DNA from: Stenotrophomonas sp. UBA2124
GTDB taxonomy: Bacteria > Pseudomonadota > Gammaproteobacteria > Xanthomonadales > Xanthomonadaceae
Reading direction: 5' to 3'
NCBI GenBank assembly: GCA_002329155.1
Contig: DCXY01000007.1
Span: 16,191 to 46,092 of the forward strand
Length of the DNA: 29,902 nt
Positions 8,271-15,264 of the stretch are shown here, one piece after another. Position 1 is the first letter of the stretch; each line of letters starts with the position of its first letter. The translations under genes and the position numbers were made by a program. Below the pieces are notes generated by a model. The model ran no database searches. It was given only the letters and a program-made list of their open reading frames with translations, and was not told where the DNA came from.

Positions 8271-10427
8271 TCACTTCTTCTTCGGAATATACAGATCGGT
8301 GATCGTGCCGTCGTAGATTTCCGATGCCATCGCCACCGACTCGCTGAGCGTGGGGTGGGCATGGATGGTGTGGCCGATGTCCTCGGCCTCGGCACCCATC
8401 TCGATGGCCAGGCCGATCTCCGCCAGCAGCTCGCCGGCATGCACGCCGACGATGGCGCCACCGATCACGCGGTGGGTTTCCTCGTCGAAGATCAGCTTGG
8501 TGAAACCTTCGGTGCGGCCGATGCCGATGGCACGGCCACTGGCCGCCCACGGGAACTTGGCCACGCCCACCTTCAGCCCCTTGGCCTTGGCCTCGGTTTC
8601 GGTGACGCCCACCCAGGCGATTTCCGGGTTGGTGTAGGCCACCGACGGAATCACCCGTGCCACCCACTCCTTCTTCTCGCCGAAGGCCACTTCCGCAGCC
8701 AGCTTGCCCTCGTGCGTGGCCTTGTGCGCCAGCATCGGGTTACCAACGATGTCACCGATGGCGAAGATGTGCGGCACGTTGGTGCGCATCTGCCGGTCCA
8801 CCGGAATGAAGCCACGCTCGGTGACTTCCACGCCGGCCTTGTCGGCGTCGATCTTCTTGCCATTGGCGGCGCGGCCCACGGCCACCAGCACGCGGTCGTA
8901 GGTGGTGCTGTCCAGCGCCGGCTTCTCGCCTTCTGTCGCGGCCTCGAAGGTCACGGTGACACCCTTCTTGTCCGCACTGACGCCGGCCGCCCTGGTCTTG
9001 AGATGGACCTCGATGCCCTGCTTCTTCAGGCGGTCGGCCAGCGGCTTGACCAGATCCTTGTCGGCACCCGGCATCAGCTGGTCCATGAACTCGACCACGG
9101 TGACCTTGGAACCCAGCGCGCTGTACACCGTGGCCATTTCCAGACCGATGATGCCGCCACCGACAACCAGCAGCGACTTCGGCACGTCGGCCAATTCCAG
9201 CGCGTCGGTGGAATCCATCACGCGCTTGTCGCCCCACGGGAAGTTGGGCAGCTTCACCGCCTGCGAACCGGCCGCGATGATGCACTGCTCGAAGCGCAGC
9301 AGCTGGGTCTTGCCGTCCTCACCGGTGATTTCCAGCTCGCTGGGCGAGACGAACTTCGCCACGCCCTGCACGGTGCGCACCTTGCGCTGCTTGGCCATGC
9401 CGGCCAGGCCCTTGGTCAGCTGACCAACGACCTTTTCCTTGTAGCTACGCAGCTTGTCCAGGGTGATCTTCGGCTTGCCGAACTCGATGCCCAGCTCATC
9501 GGCATGCGCGGCATGGTCGATGATTTCGGCGGCGTGCAGCAGTGCCTTGGACGGAATGCAGCCCACGTTGAGGCAGACGCCGCCAAGGTTGGCGTAACGC
9601 TCCACCAGCACGGTATCCATGCCCAGATCCGCCGAACGGAAGGCCGCGGTGTAACCGCCCGGGCCTGCACCCAGCACCACCATGCGGCACTCGATGTCGG
9701 CCTTGCGGCCGGTGGACGGCAGCGCCTTGGCGGCGACGGCCGGGTCCGGTGCGCGGTGCGACGGCGTCACCGGCGGCTTGCCGCCCGGTGCCGCCTTGCC
9801 AGCGGCCACGGTGGGCGCGGCGGCCGCGCCTTCCAGCACCACCACCACATCGCCGGTGGATAGCTTGTCGTCCAGCTTGACCTTGATTTCCTTGACCACA
9901 CCATTGGCCGAGGACGGCACTTCCAGCGTGGCCTTGTCCGATTCCAGCGTGACCAGGCCCTGGTCCTTCTTCACCGTATCGCCCACGGCCACCAGAATCT
10001 CGATGACCGGCACGCTGTCGTAGTCGCCGATGTCCGGCACCTTCACTTCGACCGGGCTGGTCGTGGCGGGCGCGCTTTCAGCGGTGGCCGCTGCCGGTGC
10101 CGCCTGTGCGGCGGCCGGCGCGGTGGGAGCCGGGCTTGCGGCAGGTGCTGCCGCCTTGGCCGGAGCAGCGGCAGGTGCAGCGCCCTCGCCTTCGGCTTCC
10201 AGCACCACCACCACGTCACCTTCGGACAGCTTGTCGTCCAGCTTGACCTTGATTTCCTTGACCACGCCTGCGGCGGTGGACGGCACTTCCAGCGTGGCCT
10301 TGTCCGACTCCAGCGTGACCAGGCCCTGGTCCTTCTTCACCGTGTCGCCCACGGCGACCAGGATTTCGATGACCGGGACGCTCTGGTAGTCGCCGATGTC
10401 GGGAACCTTGATTTCAACAGTTGCCAT
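8271..10427 (-). CDS. lpdA: Dihydrolipoyl dehydrogenase (E3) with two N-terminal lipoyl domains
   Basis: This is the FAD enzyme that reoxidises dihydrolipoyl groups of the pyruvate dehydrogenase complex with NAD+. The product has 718 residues. Lipoyl domain 1 spans about 2-78 (lipoyl Lys43 in ESDKATLE), followed by an Ala/Pro linker. Lipoyl domain 2 spans about 126-200 (Lys165), followed by a second linker. The E3 core starts near 245, with the FAD loop GAGPGG at 253-258, the redox pair Cys285/Cys290 in CLNVGC, an NAD fold around VVGGGIIGLE, and the C-terminal HAHPTLSE catalytic motif. E3s with one N-terminal lipoyl domain are known (for example Neisseria); here it is doubled. The gene starts 14 bases after aceF ends. 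Confidence 0.95.
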   Translation of the reverse strand: MATVEIKVPDIGDYQSVPVIEILVAVGDTVKKDQGLVTLESDKATLEVPSTAAGVVKEIKVKLDDKLSEGDVVVVLEAEGEGAAPAAAPAKAAAPAASPAPTAPAAAQAAPAAATAESAPATTSPVEVKVPDIGDYDSVPVIEILVAVGDTVKKDQGLVTLESDKATLEVPSSANGVVKEIKVKLDDKLSTGDVVVVLEGAAAAPTVAAGKAAPGGKPPVTPSHRAPDPAVAAKALPSTGRKADIECRMVVLGAGPGGYTAAFRSADLGMDTVLVERYANLGGVCLNVGCIPSKALLHAAEIIDHAAHADELGIEFGKPKITLDKLRSYKEKVVGQLTKGLAGMAKQRKVRTVQGVAKFVSPSELEITGEDGKTQLLRFEQCIIAAGSQAVKLPNFPWGDKRVMDSTDALELADVPKSLLVVGGGIIGLEMATVYSALGSKVTVVEFMDQLMPGADKDLVKPLADRLKKQGIEVHLKTRAAGVSADKKGVTVTFEAATEGEKPALDSTTYDRVLVAVGRAANGKKIDADKAGVEVTERGFIPVDRQMRTNVPHIFAIGDIVGNPMLAHKATHEGKLAAEVAFGEKKEWVARVIPSVAYTNPEIAWVGVTETEAKAKGLKVGVAKFPWAASGRAIGIGRTEGFTKLIFDEETHRVIGGAIVGVHAGELLAEIGLAIEMGAEAEDIGHTIHAHPTLSESVAMASEIYDGTITDLYIPKKK
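9838..10420 (-). repeat. Internal duplication in lpdA encoding the two lipoyl domains
   Basis: The segments at about 9838-10047 and 10204-10413 are direct repeats offset by exactly 366 bases (122 codons). By eye they differ at roughly two dozen of some 205 positions, mostly third codon bases. The repeat encodes the full lipoyl fold including the lysine motif. The linkers between copies are unrelated in sequence apart from Ala/Pro richness. The closeness suggests a fairly recent duplication or ongoing gene conversion. Confidence 0.8.
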
Positions 10428-10441
10428 GTTTTCCGTCTCCC

Positions 10442-11827
10442 TTACAGCAGCACGCGGCGCATGTCAGCCAGCACCTGCGACAGGTACGTGGTGAAGCGCG
10501 CGGCCAGGGCACCGTCGATGACGCGGTGGTCGTAGCTCAGCGACAGCGGCAGCATCAGCTTGGGCTCGAAGTCCTTGCCGTTCCACACCGGCTGCATGGA
10601 CGACTTGGACACGCCCAGGATGGCCACTTCCGGCGCATTGACAATAGGGGTGAAGGCGGTGCCGCCGATGCCACCCAGCGAGCTGATCGAGAAGCAGCCA
10701 CCGCTCATGTCGGCCGGGCCGAGCTTGCCGTCGCGCGCCTTCTTTGCCAGTTCGCCGGTTTCCTGCGCGATCTGCACCACGCCCTTCCTGTCCACGTCGC
10801 GGACCACCGGCACCACCAGCCCGTTGGGCGTGTCGGCAGCGAAACCGATGTGGAAATACTTCTTCAGCGTGAGGTTCTCGCCGCTGGCGTCCAGCGAGGC
10901 ATTGAACTCGGGGAACTTCTTCAGTGCCGCAGCACTAGCCTTGATCAGGAAGGCGAGCATGGTCAGCTTGATGCCGGCCTTCTCGTTCTCCTTGTTCAGC
11001 GCCACGCGCAGGGCTTCCAGGTCGGTGATGTCGGCCTGGTCGAACTGGGTGACGTGCGGAATCATCGCCCAGTTGCGCGCCAGGTTGGCACCGGAAATCT
11101 TCTTGATGCGTGACAGCGGCTGCACTTCGGTTTCGCCGAATTTGGCGAAGTCCACCTTCGGCCACGGCAGCAGGTTCAGGCCGCCACCGGCAGCCACGGC
11201 GCCACCACCGCTGGTGGCCACGCCACCGCTGAGTGCGCCCTTCACGAACTTCTGGATGTCGCTCTTGGTGATGCGGCCACCCTTCTCGGTGCCGGCCACC
11301 TGCGACAGGTCCACGCCCAGCTCCCGCGCGAACACGCGCACGGCGGGGCTGGCATACGGCACCTTCGACGGCAGCACGCCTTCGGCGTTGAACTGCACCG
11401 GCGGGCTGGCCGGCTTGCCACCGGCCGGCAGCGAGTCTTCCTGCTGGATCTCGCGCTGGGTCAGCTTGTCCGGCACCGGGTCGATGGCCACCGGCTCGAC
11501 CTTGGCACCGGTCTCGGAGGTCGGCTCCACCTTGGCGGGAGCGGGCGCGGCAGCGGCAGGCGCGGCGGCGGGCTTGGCGTCCTCGGCGGCCGCTTCGATC
11601 AGCGCCACCACCTTGCCCTCGGACAGGGTGTCGCCCACCTTGACCTTGATCTCCTTGACCACGCCAGCGAACGGCGCCGGCACTTCCATGGTCGCCTTGT
11701 CCGACTCCAGCGTGACCAGACCCTGGTCCTTCTTCACGGTGTCGCCCACTGCGACCAGCACTTCAATCACCGGAATGTCGCTGTAGTCACCGATATCGGG
11801 GACAAGTGCTTCCTTGATTTCGGCCAT
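10442..11827 (-). CDS. aceF: Pyruvate dehydrogenase E2, dihydrolipoyllysine acetyltransferase
   Basis: This is the structural core of the pyruvate dehydrogenase complex; it moves the acetyl group from the lipoyl arm to coenzyme A. The product has 461 residues. A single lipoyl domain spans about 3-78 with Lys44 in ESDKATME. An Ala/Pro linker follows, then a peripheral-subunit-binding domain at about 157-197 (ASPAVRVFARELGVDL to KSDIQKFVKG). The acyltransferase domain runs from about 225 to the end, with the catalytic motif DHRVIDGA (His434, Asp438). The start at 11827 has GGAG seven bases upstream. It is co-transcribed with lpdA. The E1 gene (aceE) is not beside it. Confidence 0.96.
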   Translation of the reverse strand: MAEIKEALVPDIGDYSDIPVIEVLVAVGDTVKKDQGLVTLESDKATMEVPAPFAGVVKEIKVKVGDTLSEGKVVALIEAAAEDAKPAAAPAAAAPAPAKVEPTSETGAKVEPVAIDPVPDKLTQREIQQEDSLPAGGKPASPPVQFNAEGVLPSKVPYASPAVRVFARELGVDLSQVAGTEKGGRITKSDIQKFVKGALSGGVATSGGGAVAAGGGLNLLPWPKVDFAKFGETEVQPLSRIKKISGANLARNWAMIPHVTQFDQADITDLEALRVALNKENEKAGIKLTMLAFLIKASAAALKKFPEFNASLDASGENLTLKKYFHIGFAADTPNGLVVPVVRDVDRKGVVQIAQETGELAKKARDGKLGPADMSGGCFSISSLGGIGGTAFTPIVNAPEVAILGVSKSSMQPVWNGKDFEPKLMLPLSLSYDHRVIDGALAARFTTYLSQVLADMRRVLL

Positions 11828-11860
11828 TGAACTACTCCAGCAACAGTGAGGGAAACACCT

Positions 11861-11927
11861 ATTGTGGCGCTAGCGGGCCCAAGCGCCAACCGCTACAACT
11901 GAATTCGCATACGTATGTCCCGGGACA
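11861..11927 (-). promoter_or_regulatory. Candidate aceF promoter with nested palindromes
   Basis: On the minus strand TTGGCG (11884-11889) and CACAAT (11861-11866) are 17 bases apart, a plausible but imperfect promoter ending about 30 bases before aceF. A dyad TGGCGCT/AGCGCCA (11865-11871 and 11882-11888) overlaps both elements. Further upstream lie CATACGTATG (11908-11917) and the 12-base palindrome TGTCCCGGGACA (11916-11927). These look like operator sites, but I recognise none as a known regulator box; the E. coli PdhR sequence is not present. Confidence 0.4.
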
Positions 11928-12014
11928 GCCATGCACCAGCCCTTTCGCGGCCTACTGGCTGTCTTGCGCCGGTCATAGCCACTGGCCTGCTGGCTGTCCT
12001 GATGTCCTGCCCGG

Positions 12015-12560
12015 TCAAACCGGCATTTTGTCCGGACCTTCAACCGGCAGCCACACCTGCAGCTGGCTCCATGCCTGCAGCAGGCGTGGCATTGACCAGG
12101 CCGCATTGGCCGGGCTGGTGGATGGCAATGCCAGAACCGGCAACGCTGCCGCTGAAAGCGGCAATGTCGGCCGTATGAAACGCTGGAATGCGCTATGCGC
12201 TGCGGCACCGTTGCAGGCGATGGCCTGCAGCGCCGGCAACGCCGGTATCAGGGTATTCAGCGGATTCGGCACCTCGCTGCCACGCACGATGGCCGCATCA
12301 AGGCTGCCCCGGCGCTGGCATTGGCCAATCACGTCCCACAGACCAACACCCGCACGCTGCAGCTCAAGCAGGCGCTGCGTGTAGCCCAGCGTTGCATCAA
12401 AACCACACAGCTGCGCCATCACCGGCCAGAAGCGATTGCGCGGGTGCGCGTAGTAGCGCGCCTGCTGTAGAGATTCCACGCCCGGCATGGAACCCAGCAC
12501 CAGCACGCGGCACCGTGTATCCAACTGCGGCGGCAAGCCGCAAAGCACTTCCACCGCCAT
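12015..12560 (-). CDS. DNA-deoxyinosine glycosylase, uracil-DNA glycosylase superfamily (family 6)
   Basis: This is a base-excision repair enzyme that would remove hypoxanthine arising from adenine deamination. The 181-residue product has the opening motif LGSMPGVESL (about 22-31), then YYAHPRNRFWPVM (about 36-48). Asn42 in this second motif probably corresponds to the catalytic Asn of the hypoxanthine-DNA glycosylases. The second active-site loop is LPSTSPANA (about 145-153). These motifs separate it from Mug and Ung. The ATG at 12560 lacks a clear ribosome site. It lies upstream of aceF on the same strand with a gap of 187 bases, so co-transcription is possible but aceF probably has its own promoter. 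Confidence 0.82.
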   Translation of the reverse strand: MAVEVLCGLPPQLDTRCRVLVLGSMPGVESLQQARYYAHPRNRFWPVMAQLCGFDATLGYTQRLLELQRAGVGLWDVIGQCQRRGSLDAAIVRGSEVPNPLNTLIPALPALQAIACNGAAAHSAFQRFIRPTLPLSAAALPVLALPSTSPANAAWSMPRLLQAWSQLQVWLPVEGPDKMPV

Positions 12561-12759
12561 CGAATCAAAACACCTTCGTGAATGAACACATTGCCATACC
12601 CCTTGTTTTCATTGGGCTTGCGGGATCACAGCTGAACATGGACGTGAGCGGACATGCCTGCGTTCGATGCGATTCATCTTGGCATCGCTAGGGTGTGTTC
12701 GCCCCGCAACGAGGGCCTAGAGAACAACATAGTCCCGATAGAGAGACGAGGAGTTTGTC

Positions 12760-13413
12760 ATGCGTTCGATCAAGATTCTGAGCCTTGCCACCCTGGGCGC
12801 CCTGGCGCTGTCGTCCACTGCCTTTGCGCAGGACGCCACCAGCGACACCAGCGCCGATACCGCTTCTGGCAAGCATTTCGCCGTGGTTGGCGGCATCTCG
12901 CTGCTGCAGCCCAAGAGCAGCCCGACCGATGGCATCAAGAAGTTCGATGGCGGCCCGGCGCCGACCCTGAGCGCCAGCTACTACTTCAACGACAACTTTG
13001 CCGTTGAGCTGTGGGGCGCGGCCGACAAGTTCAACCACCGCGTGCGCACCGATGGTGGTGCCAAGGCCGGCACCGTCGAGCAGCAGCCGATCGCGCTGAG
13101 CGCGCAGTACCACTTCGGCGCTGCCGATAACACCTTCCGTCCGTTCGTGGGCGCCGGCTACTACGAGTCGAACTTCAGCAACGAGAAGATCGACGGCCTG
13201 TCGGCCACCGGCAACCACGTGGGTGTTGAAACCGCCAAGGGCGCAATCGGTACCGTGGGCGTTGACATGAACATCAACTCCACCTGGTTCGCCCGCGCCG
13301 ATGCGCGCTACATGCACGCCCGCCCGGAGCTGCGCGTGGGTGGTGCAGGTACCGGTGAGGACCTGAAGCTGGACCCGTGGACCGTCGGCTTCGGCATCGG
13401 CGCCCGCTTCTGA
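12760..13413 (+). CDS. ompW: OmpW family outer-membrane protein
   Basis: This small eight-stranded beta-barrel is thought in other bacteria to pass hydrophobic molecules. The 217-residue product has a signal peptide ending near residue 23 (ALSSTAFA before QDAT). The mature chain has the OmpW pattern PTLSASYYFNDNFAVELWGAA, the segment RPFVGAGYYESNFSNEK, and a C-terminal strand WTVGFGIGARF ending in Phe. The ATG at 12760 follows AGGAG. The 199 bases upstream (12561-12759) hold no gene, and I could not fix a promoter there. A strong terminator follows, so it is a single-gene unit. Confidence 0.9.
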   Translation: MRSIKILSLATLGALALSSTAFAQDATSDTSADTASGKHFAVVGGISLLQPKSSPTDGIKKFDGGPAPTLSASYYFNDNFAVELWGAADKFNHRVRTDGGAKAGTVEQQPIALSAQYHFGAADNTFRPFVGAGYYESNFSNEKIDGLSATGNHVGVETAKGAIGTVGVDMNINSTWFARADARYMHARPELRVGGAGTGEDLKLDPWTVGFGIGARF

Positions 13414-13478
13414 TCCATGGCGCTGAATGACAGCGCCACAACGCAGCCGCGTTGAAGGATCGAGTTGAAGATTGACAG

Positions 13479-13512
13479 GCACGGACCGTTCGCGGTCCGT
13501 GCTTGTTTTGTT
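13479..13512 (+). terminator. Rho-independent terminator after ompW
   Basis: GCACGGACCG and CGGTCCGTGC form a perfect 10-bp stem closed by a stable TTCG tetraloop (13479-13502). The T-rich tail TTGTTTTGTT follows at 13503-13512. It lies about 65 bases past the ompW stop codon and is the clearest terminator in the window. Confidence 0.93.
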
Positions 13513-13530
13513 TGTGCCGCATGCGCCTTG

Positions 13531-13675
13531 GTAGCCCGGGTAAGCGCAGCGCACCCGGGGAAACCTGCAACACGCACCAATCGCGGAAAGCAGCTTTCCG
13601 GACTGGATAGCCGCAGCGACCAGATCACACCACCGAAACGGCAAACCCCGGGTGCGCTGCGCTTACCCGGGCTAC
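13531..13675. repeat. Inverted pair of GTAGCCCGGG REP-like elements
   Basis: Two 30-base elements face each other at 13531-13560 and 13646-13675, and each is the exact reverse complement of the other. Each starts with GTAG, then CCCGGGTAAGCG, and closes with CGCACCCGGGG, so each is itself an imperfect palindrome. About 85 bases of unique sequence separate them. The pair fills the space between the convergent ompW and the next minus-strand gene. The same family is amplified at 21066-21452. Confidence 0.85.
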
Positions 13676-13697
13676 GTGGATTGCGGCGGCGGCAGGC

Positions 13698-14453
13698 TCA
13701 GGCGTCGTCGCCCCAGCGCAGCGCCAGGTAGTCGAACTCGCAGCTCAGGCGCGGCTTGACCACCTCGAAGAACGGCGACACATCGAAGTCGCGCGGTGTG
13801 TACAGGCTGTAGTTGCGGATATGCAGGATTTCCTGCCGCTGCTCGCTGCCGCCCTCCTGCGACTGCACGGTTTCAATCTCCGGCAGGATGGGGTAGCGGA
13901 TCGACTCGAACGCCTGTGCCAGCAGCGTGGAACAGATGGCCTTGGTGGGCTCGCCGCTGCCCAGCGCGATCAACCGCCGCCGCATATAGGTGGGTACCGG
14001 CGGCTGACGCAGCAGGTAGCGCGCCAGGTCAACAATGTTCTTCAGGTCATAGCTGTAGCCGATGCGCGCACGCATGAAGCCGACCAGTTGCTCCACCACC
14101 GCCGCCGACAGCCCTCGCGGCCGGCAGATGCGCGTGTGCTGCTCGGCGAACTCGCTCAGCGCGATGCGGCGCACGCCCTGCTCCACATCCACATCGATCA
14201 GCATGGGTTGCGGCCGGCCGCCTTCCAGCAGCGGCTCCTCGCCGATATACAGCGCCGCATGCGACCAGGTGGACTGGGTGAGGTATTTGATGGCGGTGGA
14301 AAAGCGGCTGCTGCCCTCCACCAGCAGTACATCGCCGCGCCGCAGCGTGCGCGCCAGCAGCGCCGGATCACTGGTGGACGGGCGCGCCTGGTGGTGGCGC
14401 GGTTGCGCCAGGAAATGCGCCAGGCGGCGCCCGAGCAGGTTCATCACGCCCAT
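13698..14453 (-). CDS. YiiX/YaeF-type papain-like (NlpC/P60 superfamily) cysteine hydrolase
   Basis: This 251-residue protein resembles the circularly permuted papain-like amidases of the YiiX/YaeF group. It has GDVLLVEGSSRFSTAIKYLTQSTWSHAALYIG (in parts, 40-71) with the probable catalytic His65, and KAICSTLLAQAF (171-182) with the probable nucleophile Cys174. The His-before-Cys order is the permuted arrangement. No signal peptide or membrane helix is evident, so it is probably cytoplasmic. The substrate is unknown; family members have been linked to peptide or lipid amide hydrolysis. The ATG at 14453 has AGGA nine bases upstream; ATG 14444 is an alternative. The frame stays open upstream but overlaps the next gene. 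Confidence 0.75.
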   Translation of the reverse strand: MGVMNLLGRRLAHFLAQPRHHQARPSTSDPALLARTLRRGDVLLVEGSSRFSTAIKYLTQSTWSHAALYIGEEPLLEGGRPQPMLIDVDVEQGVRRIALSEFAEQHTRICRPRGLSAAVVEQLVGFMRARIGYSYDLKNIVDLARYLLRQPPVPTYMRRRLIALGSGEPTKAICSTLLAQAFESIRYPILPEIETVQSQEGGSEQRQEILHIRNYSLYTPRDFDVSPFFEVVKPRLSCEFDYLALRWGDDA

Positions 14454-14487
14454 CGGCTGTGGTCCTGGGAGGGTTGCCACCAGCCTA

Positions 14488-14503
14488 GCGGTGCATGCAC
14501 CGC
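14488..14503. promoter_or_regulatory. 16-base perfect palindrome ahead of the papain-like hydrolase gene
   Basis: GCGGTGCATGCACCGC lies in the 70-base gap between the membrane-protein gene and the hydrolase gene, 35 bases before the hydrolase start. It could be an operator or an RNA hairpin with a very small loop. Nothing in the sequence says which. Confidence 0.4.
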
Positions 14504-14523
14504 AACGCCAAGCAGCAGGGGGT

Positions 14524-15087
14524 TCAGCGCGGGCTGCGGTCGTAACCGCGGTAGCGCAGGTGGTGGCGTACGCGGCGCCGCAACAGCAGCGCATACATGC
14601 CGGCATAGCCGATAAGCACCGCCGCCATTGCCAGCAGGCCAGCATGGCTGAGCCAGCCACTGTGCGGCCACGCAACACCATTCACCGAAGCCTGCCAGCC
14701 CTGCACCATGCCTGCGATCAGGCGAACGACGATCATTGCCGTCAGCGCAAGCACCAGCCAGGTGTTGGGTTTGTAGAACAGATCCTGCGGGCCGGCTTCA
14801 AAGCGGGTCAGCGCATGGCCGAGCACGCCGATCAACAGGCCCACCAGCCACCCCACGCCCGCGTACTGCCAGGCCCCCGGCCACCAGAAGCCGGCAACCG
14901 CCACGAAGGTGGCGAACATGACGGTGGACACCAGCGTGCCCCAGAAGTTGAACGTGATCAGCCAGGGCCGCGCCTGCCGCCGCGCGCCGCCACTGCGCAC
15001 GCGCTGCCACAGTGACAGGGGCAGCAACAACAGTGCGATCGCCACGAAAACCAGTATCGCCAGTGGCAGTGCGAACAGCAGGGGCAT
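14524..15087 (-). CDS. Multi-pass membrane protein, possibly CcdC/DUF1453-like
   Basis: This 187-residue protein has five or so hydrophobic segments: LLFALPLAILVFVAIALLLL, a segment around GTLVSTVMFATFVAVAGFWW, a glycine-rich one at WLVGLLIGVLGHAL, LVLALTAMIVVRLIAGMV, and AGLLAMAAVLIGYAGMYALL. The tail is basic (RRRVRHHLRYRGYDRSPR), suggesting a cytoplasmic C-terminus. The stretch RFEAGPQDLFYKPNTWLVL recalls CcdC/DUF1453 proteins, which I cannot confirm. The start is taken as the ATG at 15087; an in-frame TTG at 15102 has no better ribosome site. It precedes the papain-like hydrolase and may be co-transcribed with it. Confidence 0.55.
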   Translation of the reverse strand: MPLLFALPLAILVFVAIALLLLPLSLWQRVRSGGARRQARPWLITFNFWGTLVSTVMFATFVAVAGFWWPGAWQYAGVGWLVGLLIGVLGHALTRFEAGPQDLFYKPNTWLVLALTAMIVVRLIAGMVQGWQASVNGVAWPHSGWLSHAGLLAMAAVLIGYAGMYALLLRRRVRHHLRYRGYDRSPR

Positions 15088-15149
15088 GGCATCGGGCTTC
15101 AATCAACGAGATAGGCCGATGATAGGCAGTCTGGCGCAAAGATGACGAA

Positions 15150-15171
15150 AAGGCGCTGTCGCCAGCGCCTT
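15150..15171 (-). terminator. Probable terminator downstream of metQ
   Basis: AAGGCGCTG and CAGCGCCTT form a perfect 9-bp stem with a 4-base loop. In the minus direction the stem runs into TTTTCGTC, a short T tail. It lies about 95 bases past the metQ stop codon and would end the metNIQ transcript. Confidence 0.65.
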
Positions 15172-15222
15172 GTCAGTTATCCACCACTTTGGCGCAGCCC
15201 GTGTTCACGCTGCGCGGGTGCG

Positions 15223-15246
15223 AGCGCAGGGCTGGAGCCCTGCGCT
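15223..15246. other. Hairpin just after metQ
   Basis: AGCGCAGGGC and GCCCTGCGCT form a perfect 10-bp stem with loop TGGA, 18 bases past the metQ stop codon. It has no T tract on either strand. It may be a 3' stabiliser acting with the terminator further on, or a lone palindromic repeat. Confidence 0.5.
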
Positions 15247-15264
15247 GGGGTGGACCGGCCGCGC

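Noticed and set aside
8210..8461. Longer start for the DUF6624-like gene
   Set aside because: It would run through the lpdA terminator and overlap lpdA; the GTG at 8209 has AAGGAGG and begins a signal peptide.
8355..9863. Long plus-strand open frame opposite lpdA (about 502 codons)
   Set aside because: Antisense to the E3 core; composition is typical of a GC-rich shadow frame and there is no domain signal.
11827..12384. Plus-strand open frame opposite the DNA glycosylase
   Set aside because: Antisense shadow without a ribosome site or recognisable motif; the minus-strand frame has clear glycosylase motifs.
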